Notes: generated by a model not told the origin, from the sequence alone. 64,000 nt of DNA from Paenibacillus gyeongsangnamensis (GCF_027533625.1 NZ_JAQAGZ010000006.1:186001-250000); one strand, 5' to 3'; shown: positions 8,743 to 18,408, counted from the first letter of the stretch. A program made the numbers and translations.

Positions 8743-8872
8743 ACCTCCCTTGGGCCTGAGTAGCCGGGAGGTCTGTGCAAGTATCTTGAATGCTGATCGC
8801 CCTTAGGAGGCAATCTATTGTGGGACCGCCGATGCTGCGAACATCAGCGGTCTTTATTCATTCTTCGAATGT
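8741..8872 (-). ncRNA. Candidate antisense antitoxin RNA opposite the holin-like toxin 3' end
   Basis: On the minus strand TTTCAA (8907-8902), a 17-nt spacer and TATGAT (8884-8879) form a plausible promoter firing toward the toxin. The RNA would fold the 8824-8852 hairpin and end at the 8741-8774 inverted repeat, which on this strand is followed by ACTTCTTTC. This matches the toxin/antisense layout of Bacillus type I systems (TxpA/RatA, BsrG/SR4). The -35 is weak; boundaries are estimates. Confidence 0.5.
8824..8858 (+). terminator. Terminator of the toxin transcript
   Basis: An 11-bp stem (8824-8834 with 8842-8852, one G-U pair) is followed by TTTATTCATT. A long 3' UTR of about 80 nt between toxin stop and terminator leaves room for pairing with an antisense RNA. 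Confidence 0.7.
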
Positions 8873-8930
8873 AGCTTCATCATAACATATTCCGGCCGGC
8901 TTTGAAAAGATTGAAATGGTTCCCGCCGTT

Positions 8931-9611
8931 CTAAGCTTCCCATAACAACGAAGGGTAGCCCTGTGGAGGCGTTGAGACGAAGCTCAGCGTCTCTTTGGTC
9001 GTCGGGTGCTCGAACTCCAGACGGGTGGACCAGAGCGCAATTTGTTGTCCCGGTTCGGCCCTGGGTCCGCCATACCGCTGATCTCCTACCAAGGGGCAGC
9101 CGATCGCCGCGAACTGGACGCGAATCTGATGGGGTCTTCCGGTATGGAGCTCGATCTGTACTTTCGAGCAGCCGTCCCGGCTTCCCAACACCCGATAATC
9201 CAGCACAGCCTCCTTAGCTCCGCTCTTGGCCGGCGGGACGACCGACACCCGGTTCGTCTTCGGATCCTTCAGCAAATAATGCGTGAGCGTCCCTTGAGGC
9301 TCCTTCGGCCGTCCGTGGACGACGGCGGTATATTCCTTGCGAATGCTGCGGGTCCGGACGGCGTCGGAGAGGCGGGAAGCCGCCTTCGACGTCTTGGCGA
9401 ATACCATAACGCCGCCGACCGGGCGGTCAAGCCGATGGACGAGTCCGAGGAACACGTTGCCCGGCTTGCCGTGGCGGTGCTTCAAATCGGCCTTCAGCAG
9501 CGTCAGCATATCCGGGTCACGGGAATCGTCTTCCTGCGAAGGAACGTTCGGCGGTTTGACGACGACCAGCACATGATTGTCCTCATACAGAACGGGAATG
9601 ACAGGCGGCAC
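8931..9611 (-). CDS. RluA-family RNA pseudouridine synthase
   Basis: 226 aa. The catalytic motif GLVHRLDRPVGGVMVFAKT contains the invariant Asp. RKEYTAVVHG and the C-terminal HTGRPHQIRVQFAAIGCPLVGDQRYGG are also family-typical. No S4 RNA-binding domain precedes the catalytic domain, so it is a short RluA-type enzyme (about the length of TruC/YqcB-like members). It isomerises specific uridines in rRNA or tRNA; the site is not predictable. GTG start behind GGGAGGGG, 3 nt after the stop of the methyltransferase gene, so the two form a minus-strand operon. Confidence 0.9.
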   Translation of the reverse strand: MPPVIPVLYEDNHVLVVVKPPNVPSQEDDSRDPDMLTLLKADLKHRHGKPGNVFLGLVHRLDRPVGGVMVFAKTSKAASRLSDAVRTRSIRKEYTAVVHGRPKEPQGTLTHYLLKDPKTNRVSVVPPAKSGAKEAVLDYRVLGSRDGCSKVQIELHTGRPHQIRVQFAAIGCPLVGDQRYGGPRAEPGQQIALWSTRLEFEHPTTKETLSFVSTPPQGYPSLLWEA

Positions 9612-9614
9612 GGC

Positions 9615-10490
9615 CTACCCCTCCCAACGTCCAAGGATGCCGCATGGCAGCGTCAGTCCCGAAGCCGTAATCGGCAGACCGATCTCGCCGCACGTTATGC
9701 TGCCGCCGTAAGAACGCCCGAGGGACAAGGCTAATATATTGTGCAATACGGTGGCGGAAATGCCGGTCGTGTACGAGTTGATCAAGAAGAACAACGGCTT
9801 ATCCGTCAGGATGCTCATACAAGATTCCACGAACGGGTACAGATTGGTCTCGAGCTTCCATGTTTCGCCATTCGGCCCCCGGCCGTAGGAAGGAGGGTCC
9901 ATAATGATGGCGTCATATTTGCTGCCTCGGCGCTGCTCGCGCTGCACGAATTTAAATACGTCGTCCGTAATGAAGCGAACCTTGCGCTCTCCGAGTTCCG
10001 ACAGCTGTACGTTCTCCTTGGCCCACTGCACCATGCCCTTGGCGGCATCGACATGGCATACCTCGGCCCCCGCGGATGCGCAGGCGATCGTGGCTCCCCC
10101 GGTATAGGCGAACAGGTTCAGTACCCGAATCGGGCGGCCTGCGCCGCGGATCTTATCCATCATCCAGCTCCAGTTGACGGCCTGCTCCGGGAACAGCCCC
10201 GTATGCTTAAAGCCGGTTGGCTTGATGTAGAACGACAAACCTTTATAAGTAACGGTCCAGCGCTCGGGGAGCTCTTTCTTGTATTCCCAGCTCCCGCCGC
10301 CGCTGGAGCTGCGGTGATAGTGGGCGTCTGCGCTTCTCCAGGCGCCGCTGTCTTTTACCAAGGGCCAAATGATCTGAGGATCGGGTCTCCTCAGAACAAT
10401 AGTTCCCCAACGTTCGAGCTTCTCCCCGCCGCCTGTATCGATTAATTCGTAATCCTGCCAATCCTGCGCTGCAAACATGCGTACAACCAT
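9615..10490 (-). CDS. Class I SAM-dependent methyltransferase, RlmI/RlmK-like
   Basis: 291 aa. The Rossmann core shows motif I LNLFAYTGGATIACASAGA, then VDAAKGMVQWAKENVQ, DDVFKFV, and the DPPSYGRGPNG catalytic-loop motif (motif IV) typical of the Methyltrans_SAM family that modifies 23S rRNA. The N-terminal PUA-like half is degenerate. Two in-frame ATGs (10490, 10478) share an AAAGGATGG site; it overlaps the first, so 10478 may be the real start. Pairing with an RNA pseudouridine synthase suggests an RNA-modification operon. Confidence 0.82.
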   Translation of the reverse strand: MVVRMFAAQDWQDYELIDTGGGEKLERWGTIVLRRPDPQIIWPLVKDSGAWRSADAHYHRSSSGGGSWEYKKELPERWTVTYKGLSFYIKPTGFKHTGLFPEQAVNWSWMMDKIRGAGRPIRVLNLFAYTGGATIACASAGAEVCHVDAAKGMVQWAKENVQLSELGERKVRFITDDVFKFVQREQRRGSKYDAIIMDPPSYGRGPNGETWKLETNLYPFVESCMSILTDKPLFFLINSYTTGISATVLHNILALSLGRSYGGSITCGEIGLPITASGLTLPCGILGRWEG

Positions 10491-10575
10491 CCTTTATGTA
10501 CAAAATATTCGGCTTTCTTTTCCTACACATTCTACACGATTTAACGGTTTGAATCCACAAGAGAGCCCGCTGCGC

Positions 10576-10614
10576 AAAAAGGACCTTAACCCCGGGAGGG
10601 AGTCAAGGTCCTTT
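10576..10614 (-). terminator. Terminator of the PrsA-like gene
   Basis: A 10-bp stem AAAGGACCTT/AAGGTCCTTT (10578-10587 with 10605-10614) with a run of T on the minus strand, just downstream of the foldase stop codon. Confidence 0.8.
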
Positions 10615-10632
10615 CGCTTGCTTGCAGCCGGA

Positions 10633-11793
10633 TTACTTCGGCAGGTTCTCGCTCTGAATCATTGCTTGGACGTCCTTCGTGATGAAGGAATTCAAACGGG
10701 TTTGAATGAGCTCATTCGTCAGCTGGTTCTTTACTTCATCGTAGGCTTGCGTCTTGCGTGCTTCCACGCGCATAATGTGGTAGCCGTAATCCGTTTGCAC
10801 CGGATCGCTGATTTGATTAAGCTCCAGATCCATCGCCGCCTTCTTGAACGGGGCGACGAAGCTCTTGAGCGGAGCGTCGGGATAGAGTCCGCCGTTTTGC
10901 TTCGAGCCCGGGTCGTCGGTATATTCCTTCGCCACGGTGGCGAAGTCCGCGCCCGACTTCAGCTTGTCCTGCACTTCCTTGACGCGCTTGTCGATTTCGT
11001 CCTTGCTGCGTGCCGTGCCGTTCGCATTGTCGTTCGAGATGAGCACGTGGCGAACCGACGCGATCACAAAGTCGCCCGTTTTCTCGGCGATGCGCCGGTC
11101 GTACTCCGCCTTCACCTTGTCATCGGTGAACTCGGACGCAATCAGCTTGTTTCCGTTGATCATATTCTCGATGAACCCCTGCAGATCTTCCTGGGTTACG
11201 CCGGCCTTGGTCAGAGCGGCGGCATAATCGGCATCCGGCGAAGCGGATTTGGCCGTTAAATTTTTCTTGATGAGCGCGAGCTGGGCCGTTACGGTTTGGG
11301 CGGAGGCGCTCTTCATGTCGTCCGTTACCCTCGAAGAAAGCAGCCGATAGGCAATCAGCTGATTGAGTATGTATTGTTTATATTGATCTTTGAGCTGCGG
11401 ATCGCTGAGGTATTCGGCGTAGTCCGGATTCAGCAGCTGGTCGATCGCAAGATATTTCTCATACTCGCCTTGCGTCACTTGCCCGCCGTTATATGCAGCG
11501 ACAACCGTGCCGAGGTCGACTTTGCGTCCGACCCAGATCGTGCCGGTGTCTCCGTCATAGCCGACTTCTTTGCCAAGCGCTTCGCTGACGAATCGAAGCG
11601 GTACATACGTAGTCCCGTTATAGATGAAGCCCTGGCCCTGATCGGCCGTCGGCTTTTTCTCCACCCCGTCGAACATATATTTCAGGCTCTTGAAGTAGAC
11701 TTCAATTTGCGTTCCGCTGGCATAGGCGACCGATCCGGTCAGCATGACCCCCAGGGACAGGCCAAGCACAAGGCCTTTGAATTTGTCGTTCAT
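10633..11793 (-). CDS. PrsA-like parvulin peptidyl-prolyl isomerase with stalk domain
   Basis: 386 aa. An N-terminal signal peptide ends near AYASG; there is no lipobox Cys, so unlike B. subtilis PrsA it is probably not a lipoprotein. Residues about 28-90 match the copper-amine-oxidase N-terminal-like stalk repeat (GFIYNGTTYVPLRFVSEALGKEV), common in Paenibacillus secreted proteins. A SurA/PrsA-type helical region follows, then a parvulin domain (VRHVLI, DFATVAKEYTDDPGSKQNGG, DYGYHIMRVE). It would assist folding of secreted proteins at the wall-membrane interface. A GGAAAGGATGG ribosome site precedes the ATG. Confidence 0.88.
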   Translation of the reverse strand: MNDKFKGLVLGLSLGVMLTGSVAYASGTQIEVYFKSLKYMFDGVEKKPTADQGQGFIYNGTTYVPLRFVSEALGKEVGYDGDTGTIWVGRKVDLGTVVAAYNGGQVTQGEYEKYLAIDQLLNPDYAEYLSDPQLKDQYKQYILNQLIAYRLLSSRVTDDMKSASAQTVTAQLALIKKNLTAKSASPDADYAAALTKAGVTQEDLQGFIENMINGNKLIASEFTDDKVKAEYDRRIAEKTGDFVIASVRHVLISNDNANGTARSKDEIDKRVKEVQDKLKSGADFATVAKEYTDDPGSKQNGGLYPDAPLKSFVAPFKKAAMDLELNQISDPVQTDYGYHIMRVEARKTQAYDEVKNQLTNELIQTRLNSFITKDVQAMIQSENLPK

Positions 11794-12194
11794 TCGTTAT
11801 ATCCATCCTTTCCGGTTATCCTCCACATATTCTACGCGGGCCGGGCGAATCCTTCTTTTTAACGTACGAGAATGAATTTCACGCAATTGTCATAATCGTT
11901 GCTAAAGCTTGGAGAAAGTGGTGGATAGTTCGGGACCGCCTCCATCCGCCGATCGGTCAAGGAGCAGCCATTGGATAATCGTCTTCCGTCCAGAGCTGCG
12001 GGGGCATGTTTTGCCATGTCCATACATATTCTGCCTTACGGGTATGAACACAAAATAAGCATTTTCATGTTTTCATTGCAAGTTTGCAAACAATTCAAGA
12101 AGATTTTGTAACCTGCTGAAAGGAATTTCAAGACGGGCGTAGTATTGTTGTATTAAGGCCCGATAAAATGAAAACTAGAGGGGGATGAGCGATC
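11794..12194. other. Intergenic region between the divergent prsA-like gene and glgB
   Basis: About 400 bp with no convincing gene. It contains a 10-bp palindrome GTTTGCAAAC (12082-12091) and an AT-rich stretch before glgB that could be an operator region. I could not find a good sigma-A promoter for either gene. Confidence 0.5.
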
Positions 12195-14129
12195 GTGAAG
12201 AATGAGATCCCCGGTCCGGAAGACCTTTATTTATTCCATGAAGGAAGATTGTTCCAGAGCTACCGCATGTTGGGATCTCATCCCGCAGAAGCGGAGGGCG
12301 TAACCGGAATCCGGTTTGCCGTCTGGGCCCCTCATGCCCGTGAGGTTCGGGTGGTCGGCGATTTCAACGGCTGGAACGGCTCGAAGCATGGCATGAGGAA
12401 AGCGAGCACCTGGGGAGTTTGGTCTTTGTTCGTGCCGGAAGCGGCGGAAGGGGATTATTACAAGTACGAGATCGTCACCTCTTCGGGAACGCTGCAGTAC
12501 AAGGCCGATCCGTATGCCTTCTGGTCCGAGCTGAAGCCGGGAACGGCTTCCCGCGTTGCTTTCCTGGAGGGTTATGAATGGAACGACCAGCCGTGGCAGG
12601 AACGGAAAGCCGGCAGCTCGGTGTACCAGGAGCCGATGAACATCTACGAGGTGCATCTCGGCACCTGGAAGAAGAAGCCCGACGATGCCTATTACACCTA
12701 CCGGGAGCTTGCGCTGGAGCTGGTGGCTTACGTCAAGGAGATGGGATATACCCACATCGAGCTGATGCCGCTGGCCGAGCATCCTTACGATCGCTCCTGG
12801 GGCTATCAGGCCACAGGCTATTATTCCGTAACGAGCCGGTTCGGCACGCCGCACGATTTCATGTACTTCGTGGACTGCTGCCACCAAGCCGGAATCGGCG
12901 TCATTATGGACTGGGTGCCGGGACATTTTGTCAAGGACGATCACGGCCTGCGCCGTTTCGACGGCGAACCCCTCTACGAGTACGGCGATCCCCTGAAGGC
13001 CGAGAAGCCGGAATGGGGCACGCTCACGTTCGATTTTACCAAACCGGAAGTGATCAGCTTCCTTATCTCCAACGCCATCTTCTGGATGGACATGTATCAC
13101 ATTGACGGATTGCGCGTCGATGCGGTGGCAAGTCTTCTCTACTTGAATTTCGGCAAGCCCCGCGAGCAGTGGATCAAGAATGAATACGGCGGGGAAGAAA
13201 ATCCCGATGCCATCGAATTCCTCAAACGGCTTAATCAGACCGTGTTCGGGTATTTTCCCGCAGCACTGATGATGGCCGAAGACAGCAGCGCCTGGCCGCT
13301 CGTTACGGCTCCGGTTCACGAAGGCGGGCTGGGCTTCAACTACAAATGGAACATGGGCTGGATGAACGATATGCTGAAGTATATGGAGATCGATCCGTAT
13401 TTCCGTCATGGCAGCCACCAGCTTCTTACCTTCAGCTTCATGTACACTTACTCCGAGAATTATGTACTGCCTCTGTCGCATGACGAGGTCGTGCACGGCA
13501 AGAAATCACTGCTTAACAAAATGCCGGGCGATTACTGGCAAAAGTTCGCTAATCTGCGTGTGCTGTTCGGCTATATGATGTCGCACCCCGGCAAGAAGCT
13601 GCTGTTTATGGGCGGCGAGTTCGGCCAATTCGACGAATGGAAGGACCTCGAGGATCTCGATTGGGAGATGCTCGGCTACGACAGCCACCGGAGCATGCAC
13701 CGGTACGTCAGGGACCTGAACCATCTGTACTTGCGGGAGCCGGCTTTCTGGAAGCTGGACCACAGGCCCGAAGGCTTCTCCTGGATCGACCCGCATGACA
13801 GCAAACAGAGCGTTACGACGTTCATGCGGAAGACGGAAAACCCGGAGGATACGCTCGTAATCGTCAACAATTTCACCCCGGTGACTCACGAGAATTACCG
13901 GATCGGCGTTCCCTACGAAGGGGTCTATGTGGAGCAGTTCAACAGCGACGCCGGTGAATACGGCGGTTCGGGCCGGCTGAATGCCGGCAAGCTCAAAACG
14001 GAGGACAAAACGTGGCATTATCAGCCGTGCAGCCTGCATATTTCTTTGCCGCCGCTTGCTACGGTCATCTTTAAACCGATCCAAATCATCAAGCGCAAGA
14101 GGGGAACGAGCATAACGAGGAAGGGGTAA
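12195..14129 (+). CDS. glgB: 1,4-alpha-glucan branching enzyme
   Basis: 644 aa, normal length. An N-terminal CBM48 ([23 protein letters not shown]) precedes the GH13 barrel with [45 protein letters not shown] (nucleophile Asp), [10 protein letters not shown] (acid Glu) and [15 protein letters not shown]. It introduces alpha-1,6 branches in glycogen. GTG start behind GAGGGGGAT. First gene of glgB-glgC-glgD with 5- and 6-nt gaps, as in B. subtilis. In that organism the operon is expressed in sporulating cells; no matching promoter was recognised here. Confidence 0.95.
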   Translation: MKNEIPGPEDLYLFHEGRLFQSYRMLGSHPAEAEGVTGIRFAVWAPHAREVRVVGDFNGWNGSKHGMRKASTWGVWSLFVPEAAEGDYYKYEIVTSSGTLQYKADPYAFWSELKPGTASRVAFLEGYEWNDQPWQERKAGSSVYQEPMNIYEVHLGTWKKKPDDAYYTYRELALELVAYVKEMGYTHIELMPLAEHPYDRSWGYQATGYYSVTSRFGTPHDFMYFVDCCHQAGIGVIMDWVPGHFVKDDHGLRRFDGEPLYEYGDPLKAEKPEWGTLTFDFTKPEVISFLISNAIFWMDMYHIDGLRVDAVASLLYLNFGKPREQWIKNEYGGEENPDAIEFLKRLNQTVFGYFPAALMMAEDSSAWPLVTAPVHEGGLGFNYKWNMGWMNDMLKYMEIDPYFRHGSHQLLTFSFMYTYSENYVLPLSHDEVVHGKKSLLNKMPGDYWQKFANLRVLFGYMMSHPGKKLLFMGGEFGQFDEWKDLEDLDWEMLGYDSHRSMHRYVRDLNHLYLREPAFWKLDHRPEGFSWIDPHDSKQSVTTFMRKTENPEDTLVIVNNFTPVTHENYRIGVPYEGVYVEQFNSDAGEYGGSGRLNAGKLKTEDKTWHYQPCSLHISLPPLATVIFKPIQIIKRKRGTSITRKG

Positions 14130-14134
14130 AGCCG

Positions 14135-15301
14135 ATGCGGAAAAAGGAATGTGTGGCGATGCTGCTTGCGGGCGGCGAAGGAAGAAGATTAGGTGTTCTG
14201 ACGAGCAAGCTGGCGAAGCCGGCGGTTCACTTCGGAGGAAAATACCGCATTATCGATTTTACGCTGAGCAACTGCACCAATTCCGGAATCGACACCGTCG
14301 GGGTTTTGACTCAATATCAACCGCTTGTATTGAATACTTATATCGGCATCGGATCCCCTTGGGATTTAGACCGCAAAAACGGCGGCGTCACTGTGCTGCC
14401 CCCTTATATGGAACAAAACGGCGGCGATTGGTACAAAGGCACGGCCAACGCCATTTACCGCAACATCTCCTTCGTGGAACAGTACGATCCCGAATACGTG
14501 CTTGTGATTTCCGGCGACCATATCTACAAAATGGATTACGACAACATGCTCCGCTTCCACAAAAGCAAAGGCGCGGACGCTACCATTGCCGTTATCGAGG
14601 TCAAATGGGAGGAAGCGAGCCGCTTCGGCATCATGAGCACGGATGAGAACGACCGCATTACCGAATTCGCCGAAAAGCCGAAGGAGCCAAAGAGCAATCT
14701 GGCCTCCATGGGCATTTATATATTCAACTGGCAGGTGCTTAAGGACTATTTGATTAGGGATGAGGCCGATCCCGATTCAAGCAAGGACTTCGGTAAAGAT
14801 TTGATACCTGCCATGCTGCGGACAGGGCAGCGGATGATGGCCTATCCTTTTGAAGGCTATTGGAAGGACGTCGGTACGATCCAAAGCCTGTGGGAAGCCA
14901 ACATGGACCTCTTGGAGACGGAGCCGGAATTTAATCTGAACGACCGCTCCTGGCGCATTTATTCGGTTAATCCCCTTCAGCCGGGCCAATACGTGTCCCC
15001 TACGGCTCAAATCCGCCGATCGCTCGTAAACGAGGGCTGCTGCGTTTTCGGCGAAGTGGACCATTCGGTACTCTTCTACGGCGTGCAGGTAGGAGAGGGC
15101 ACCTTGATCAAGGATTCGGTGATCATGCCTAACGTTACCATCGGCAACAACGTCAAAATTTATAAATCGATCATCGGTGAGGGTACGGTCGTCGAGGACG
15201 GAGCCGTCATCGGAACCCCGGAAGAGGAAGGCCCGCAGGATATCGTCCTGATCGGAAGCAACGAACATATCAGCATGGCGACTAATTCCAGGAAAGGATG
15301 A
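14135..15301 (+). CDS. glgC: Glucose-1-phosphate adenylyltransferase, catalytic subunit
   Basis: 388 aa. The nucleotidyltransferase N-terminus carries [23 protein letters not shown] and the substrate motifs GTANAIYRN and [21 protein letters not shown], and SMGIYIFN. The left-handed beta-helix C-terminus has hexapeptide repeats ([23 protein letters not shown]). It makes ADP-glucose, the donor for glycogen synthase. It acts with the GlgD subunit encoded next, as the two-subunit enzyme of Firmicutes. Confidence 0.95.
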   Translation: MRKKECVAMLLAGGEGRRLGVLTSKLAKPAVHFGGKYRIIDFTLSNCTNSGIDTVGVLTQYQPLVLNTYIGIGSPWDLDRKNGGVTVLPPYMEQNGGDWYKGTANAIYRNISFVEQYDPEYVLVISGDHIYKMDYDNMLRFHKSKGADATIAVIEVKWEEASRFGIMSTDENDRITEFAEKPKEPKSNLASMGIYIFNWQVLKDYLIRDEADPDSSKDFGKDLIPAMLRTGQRMMAYPFEGYWKDVGTIQSLWEANMDLLETEPEFNLNDRSWRIYSVNPLQPGQYVSPTAQIRRSLVNEGCCVFGEVDHSVLFYGVQVGEGTLIKDSVIMPNVTIGNNVKIYKSIIGEGTVVEDGAVIGTPEEEGPQDIVLIGSNEHISMATNSRKG

Positions 15302-15307
15302 GTTCTC

Positions 15308-16417
15308 ATGAGACGAATGATGGGGGTTATTAATCTGGTGAATGAGCCGGATGATCTGGAGGAGCTCACCTACACGCGCTGCGTGGCGTCCGTTCCGTTC
15401 GGTTCGCGGTACCGTCTGATCGATTTTGCATTGTCAAACATGGTGAATTCCAACATCGAGAACGTGGCCGTCTTTACGCAGCATAAATACCGTTCCCTGA
15501 TGGACCATCTCGGCTCCGGCAAGGAATGGGACCTCGACCGCAAGCGCGGCGGACTGTTCATCCTTCCTGCAGTACTTCACGAAACGACGCGCATATTGCG
15601 CGGCGACCTGTTCCAGTTCTATAGCCACCGCGATTATTTCTATCGCGCCAGCGAGGATTATGTCATCATCTCCCGCAGCCATATCGTCTGCAACATCGAT
15701 TTCAACGAGGTGCTGGACTACCACTTGAGCAAAAATGCGGATGTTACGGTGGTCTACAAGAAGGCGGAAGAGGAGGAATACGCGAAATTCCGGCGGCTTG
15801 CCGTCCGGGAGGACGGTCAAGTGACGGTGATTGAGGACCATTCCGGCCGCCTGCGCACCGACAACATCTCGATGGAAATGTACGTCATGAGCAAGGAGCT
15901 GCTGCTCGATATGGTGGAAACGTGCCTCGCGCAGGGCTACGACCATCTCGTCCGCGACGGGATCATGAAAAATATCGACAAGCTCGGCGTATACGGCTAC
16001 GAGCACAAAGGGCATACCGGATTAGTGAATACGATTCAAAGCTATTACAAAAACAGCATGCAGCTGTTGAATCCTAAGATTTGGCGGGAGCTGTTCTTCC
16101 AGCGCAACCTGATCTACACGAAGGTAAAAGACGAACCGCCTGCTCGCTATGCCGAGAACGCCCTCGCTAAGAATTCGCTTATCGCGAACGGCTGCGTCAT
16201 CGAAGGCAAGGTCGAGAACAGCATCCTGTTCCGCGGCGTCAAGATCCGCAAGGGCGCTTACGTCAAGAACAGCATCATCCTGCAAAACTGCGAAATCGAA
16301 GAGAACGTCATCATCGAGAACGCGATCCTGGACAAGGACGTTTTCATCAACCGAGGAAGAGTGCTCACCGGAGACAAACAAGCACCGTTTATCGCTTCCA
16401 AAACCAAGGTCATCTGA
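15308..16417 (+). CDS. glgD: Glucose-1-phosphate adenylyltransferase, GlgD subunit
   Basis: 369 aa, homologous to GlgC but without the full nucleotide-binding Gly-rich loop: the N-terminus reads MRRMMGVINLVNEPDDLEELTYTR instead of GGEGxRL. FGSRYRLIDFALSNMVNS and the C-terminal hexapeptide repeats are kept. In Firmicutes GlgD is a largely non-catalytic partner that activates GlgC. It starts 6 nt after glgC. After it, a palindromic element and a terminator-like hairpin separate glgA, which is unusual because glgA normally follows directly. Confidence 0.93.
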   Translation: MRRMMGVINLVNEPDDLEELTYTRCVASVPFGSRYRLIDFALSNMVNSNIENVAVFTQHKYRSLMDHLGSGKEWDLDRKRGGLFILPAVLHETTRILRGDLFQFYSHRDYFYRASEDYVIISRSHIVCNIDFNEVLDYHLSKNADVTVVYKKAEEEEYAKFRRLAVREDGQVTVIEDHSGRLRTDNISMEMYVMSKELLLDMVETCLAQGYDHLVRDGIMKNIDKLGVYGYEHKGHTGLVNTIQSYYKNSMQLLNPKIWRELFFQRNLIYTKVKDEPPARYAENALAKNSLIANGCVIEGKVENSILFRGVKIRKGAYVKNSIILQNCEIEENVIIENAILDKDVFINRGRVLTGDKQAPFIASKTKVI

Positions 16418-16494
16418 TTGGTTAACCAAGCGCGTCCGGTCAGGTCATTTAAAGGTCCGGCGTTTTAAAGGAGATTCCGGTTACGAAGGCGTTA

Positions 16495-16611
16495 GGTAAT
16501 GGGTGTCCGGCGGAAAGTTTACGTGCCGCATTTGAAATCGTGTCCTCACATCGATGACTATTTATTCAAAGGACACGATTTCTAAAGGGGCTGGAGCGGA
16601 CACCTATTACC
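16495..16611. repeat. Nested-palindrome element 1 (between glgD and glgA)
   Basis: The outer 15-nt arms GGTAATGGGTGTCCG (16495-16509) and CGGACACCTATTACC (16597-16611) are complementary at 14 of 15 positions. Inner 13-nt arms GAAATCGTGTCCT (16534-16546) and AGGACACGATTTC (16570-16582) are perfect. Geometry: 15-24-13-23-13-14-15 nt. A second element at 31336-31455 has the same geometry in reverse orientation but different arms. No coding capacity. Confidence 0.7.
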
Positions 16612-16638
16612 GGCAGCCGCTTGTGCCGACTTTTTTTT
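16611..16638 (+). terminator. Possible terminator of glgBCD
   Basis: Short 5-bp stem CGGCA/TGCCG (16611-16615 with 16624-16628) followed by AC and eight T residues (16631-16638). The stem is weak, but the palindrome immediately upstream could strengthen it. Confidence 0.5.
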
Positions 16639-16701
16639 AAAACTCCGAAGAATTCAACAACCCCCCGGCCGCGCGAAAATATAAAGGAGTGGTAGGAAGC
16701 C

Positions 16702-18129
16702 ATGAAAGTGTTATTTGCCGCGTCTGAAGCCGTACCTTTTATCAAAACGGGAGGGCTCGCCGATGTCATCGGATCGCTGCCGAAGGAACTGGCCAAGCAG
16801 GGAATCGATGTCCGCGTCATTGTACCGAAGTATGAAGATATTCCTGCCCGCTTCACACAGCAAATGGAGACCGTAGCGGAATTCCAGCTCCAAATGGGCT
16901 GGCGCAATCTGTATTGCGGCATTCAGAAGCTCGAGCATGAAGGCATCATCTATTATTTCGTCGACAACGAATCCTACTTCCGCCGCCGCGGCTGCTACGG
17001 CTACGGGGACGATGCGGAACGCTTCGCTTTCTACTGCCGGGCGGTGCTCGATGCGATGCAGCATATCGACTTTGTTCCGGATATCATTCACTGCCACGAT
17101 TGGCAAGCGGGCATGATTCCGGTGCTATATCGCGCCCATTTCAGCTATCAGCCTTATTACGCCGGGATCAAAACCGTCATGACCGTCCATAATTTAAAAT
17201 ACCAAGGCTTATTCGGACAAGAGAAATTCAAGGACTTTTTCGCACTGGGAGACGAGCATTTCCACGGCTTCGCGCTAGAAATGCATGGTGGGGCGAGCTT
17301 TCTGAAGGGCGGGCTTCTATACTGCGACTATATTACTACTGTCAGCCCGACCTACGCGGAAGAAATCCAGACGCCGTATTACGGCGAGCATATGGATGGA
17401 TTGCTGCGCAGTCAAAGCCATCGTCTGACCGGCATTCTGAACGGCATCGACTACGAGGAATTCGACCCGATGTCGGACCCTTACGTGGAGATCAAATACC
17501 GGGATTCGCTCGTGAAGAAGCAGCAGAACAAGCTGAAGCTGCAAGAACGGCTCGGATTGCCGGTCAACAAGGACGTTCCGCTGATTGCGCTCGTTACGCG
17601 GCTCGTCGATCAGAAGGGATTATCCCTCATCGACCGGGTCATTAAGGAGCTCCTGTCGCTGGATGCGCAGTGGGTCATTCTCGGGACAGGCGAATACCGG
17701 TTTGAGCAGCTGTTCAAGTGGGCGGAAAGCCAATATCCGGACAAGCTGTCGGCGAACATTCTGTTCGATGAAGAGCTGGCCCGGCAAATCTACGCCGCTT
17801 CGGACCTGTTCTTGATGCCTTCGCTGTTCGAGCCTTGCGGCATCGGGCAGCTGATCGCGATGCGCTATCGCTCGGTGCCGATCGTAAGGGAAACCGGAGG
17901 GCTTCAAGATACGGTTCAAGCCTATAACGAGGAGACGGGAGAGGGCACCGGCTTCAGCTTCACCAATTACAATGCGCATGATTTGCTGTATACGGTCGAA
18001 CGGGCTGTGGAGCTGTACAAAAACCCGGAGAGTTGGTCCAATCTGCTCGCCAACCTGAAGAAAAAAGATTTCAGCTGGCGCAAATCGGCGCAGCAATACG
18101 CATCCCTGTACAGTAAGCTGGTTCAATGA
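16702..18129 (+). CDS. glgA: Glycogen synthase (ADP-glucose starch synthase)
   Basis: 475 aa, GT5 family. The N-terminal ADP-glucose motif KTGGLADV is present (residues about 15-22), then the central HCHDWQAGMIPV region and KGGLLYCDYITTVSPTYAEEI. In the C-terminal domain are VTRLVDQKG and EPCGIGQLIAMRYRSVPIVRETGGLQDTV. It elongates glycogen using ADP-glucose from GlgCD. AAGGAGTGG and GGAAG lie before the ATG. Separated from glgD by 284 bp carrying the palindromic element. No glgP follows in this window. Confidence 0.95.
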   Translation: MKVLFAASEAVPFIKTGGLADVIGSLPKELAKQGIDVRVIVPKYEDIPARFTQQMETVAEFQLQMGWRNLYCGIQKLEHEGIIYYFVDNESYFRRRGCYGYGDDAERFAFYCRAVLDAMQHIDFVPDIIHCHDWQAGMIPVLYRAHFSYQPYYAGIKTVMTVHNLKYQGLFGQEKFKDFFALGDEHFHGFALEMHGGASFLKGGLLYCDYITTVSPTYAEEIQTPYYGEHMDGLLRSQSHRLTGILNGIDYEEFDPMSDPYVEIKYRDSLVKKQQNKLKLQERLGLPVNKDVPLIALVTRLVDQKGLSLIDRVIKELLSLDAQWVILGTGEYRFEQLFKWAESQYPDKLSANILFDEELARQIYAASDLFLMPSLFEPCGIGQLIAMRYRSVPIVRETGGLQDTVQAYNEETGEGTGFSFTNYNAHDLLYTVERAVELYKNPESWSNLLANLKKKDFSWRKSAQQYASLYSKLVQ

Positions 18130-18141
18130 TTCATACAAGTC

Positions 18142-18177
18142 AAAAACCAACGTACCGCATGCGGGACGTTGGTTTTT
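18142..18177. terminator. Strong terminator after glgA
   Basis: A 12-bp stem (18142-18153 with 18166-18177) of the form AAAACCAACGT/ACGTTGGTTTT gives A-tract and T-tract on either side, so it can work in both directions. Confidence 0.85.
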
Positions 18178-18199
18178 CCATAAAAAGGAGATGAGGCCT

Positions 18200-18379
18200 A
18201 TGGACATCAAGATTCGTTTGTCCGTAGAAGGTGAACCGGTGAAGGAAGCCATCGTTCAGATTGAGGATTACAAGTTTGAGGAGCTGACGGAGGAGGAGCG
18301 GGAAAGCGCCATCGAGATCGTGGTGAGGAATTGGGCGGACCGGCATATTCAGATCGAGTGGGAGGCCCCGAACGCTTAA
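18200..18379 (+). CDS. Small acidic 59-aa protein of unknown function
   Basis: Starts MDIKIRLSVEGEPVKEAIVQIED and is rich in Glu (about 14 of 59). Predicted as beta-strand, acidic helix, beta-strand, with Trp residues near the C-terminus (NWADRHIQIEWEAP). ATG at 18200 lies 9 nt after AAGGAG; an in-frame ATG at 18191 touches the ribosome site. I do not recognise the family. It lies between the glgA terminator and an orphan sensor kinase. Confidence 0.65.
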   Translation: MDIKIRLSVEGEPVKEAIVQIEDYKFEELTEEERESAIEIVVRNWADRHIQIEWEAPNA

Positions 18380-18408
18380 ACGTACAGGTATCCGAGGGAG
18401 GAAAGCAG

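Noticed and set aside
11794..12194. Sigma-E promoter for glgB (CATACATAT near 12022)
   Set aside because: Only a partial match with no acceptable -35 at the right distance.
12231..13496. 421-codon minus-strand frame opposite glgB
   Set aside because: Shadow of glgB with no ribosome site or recognised domain.
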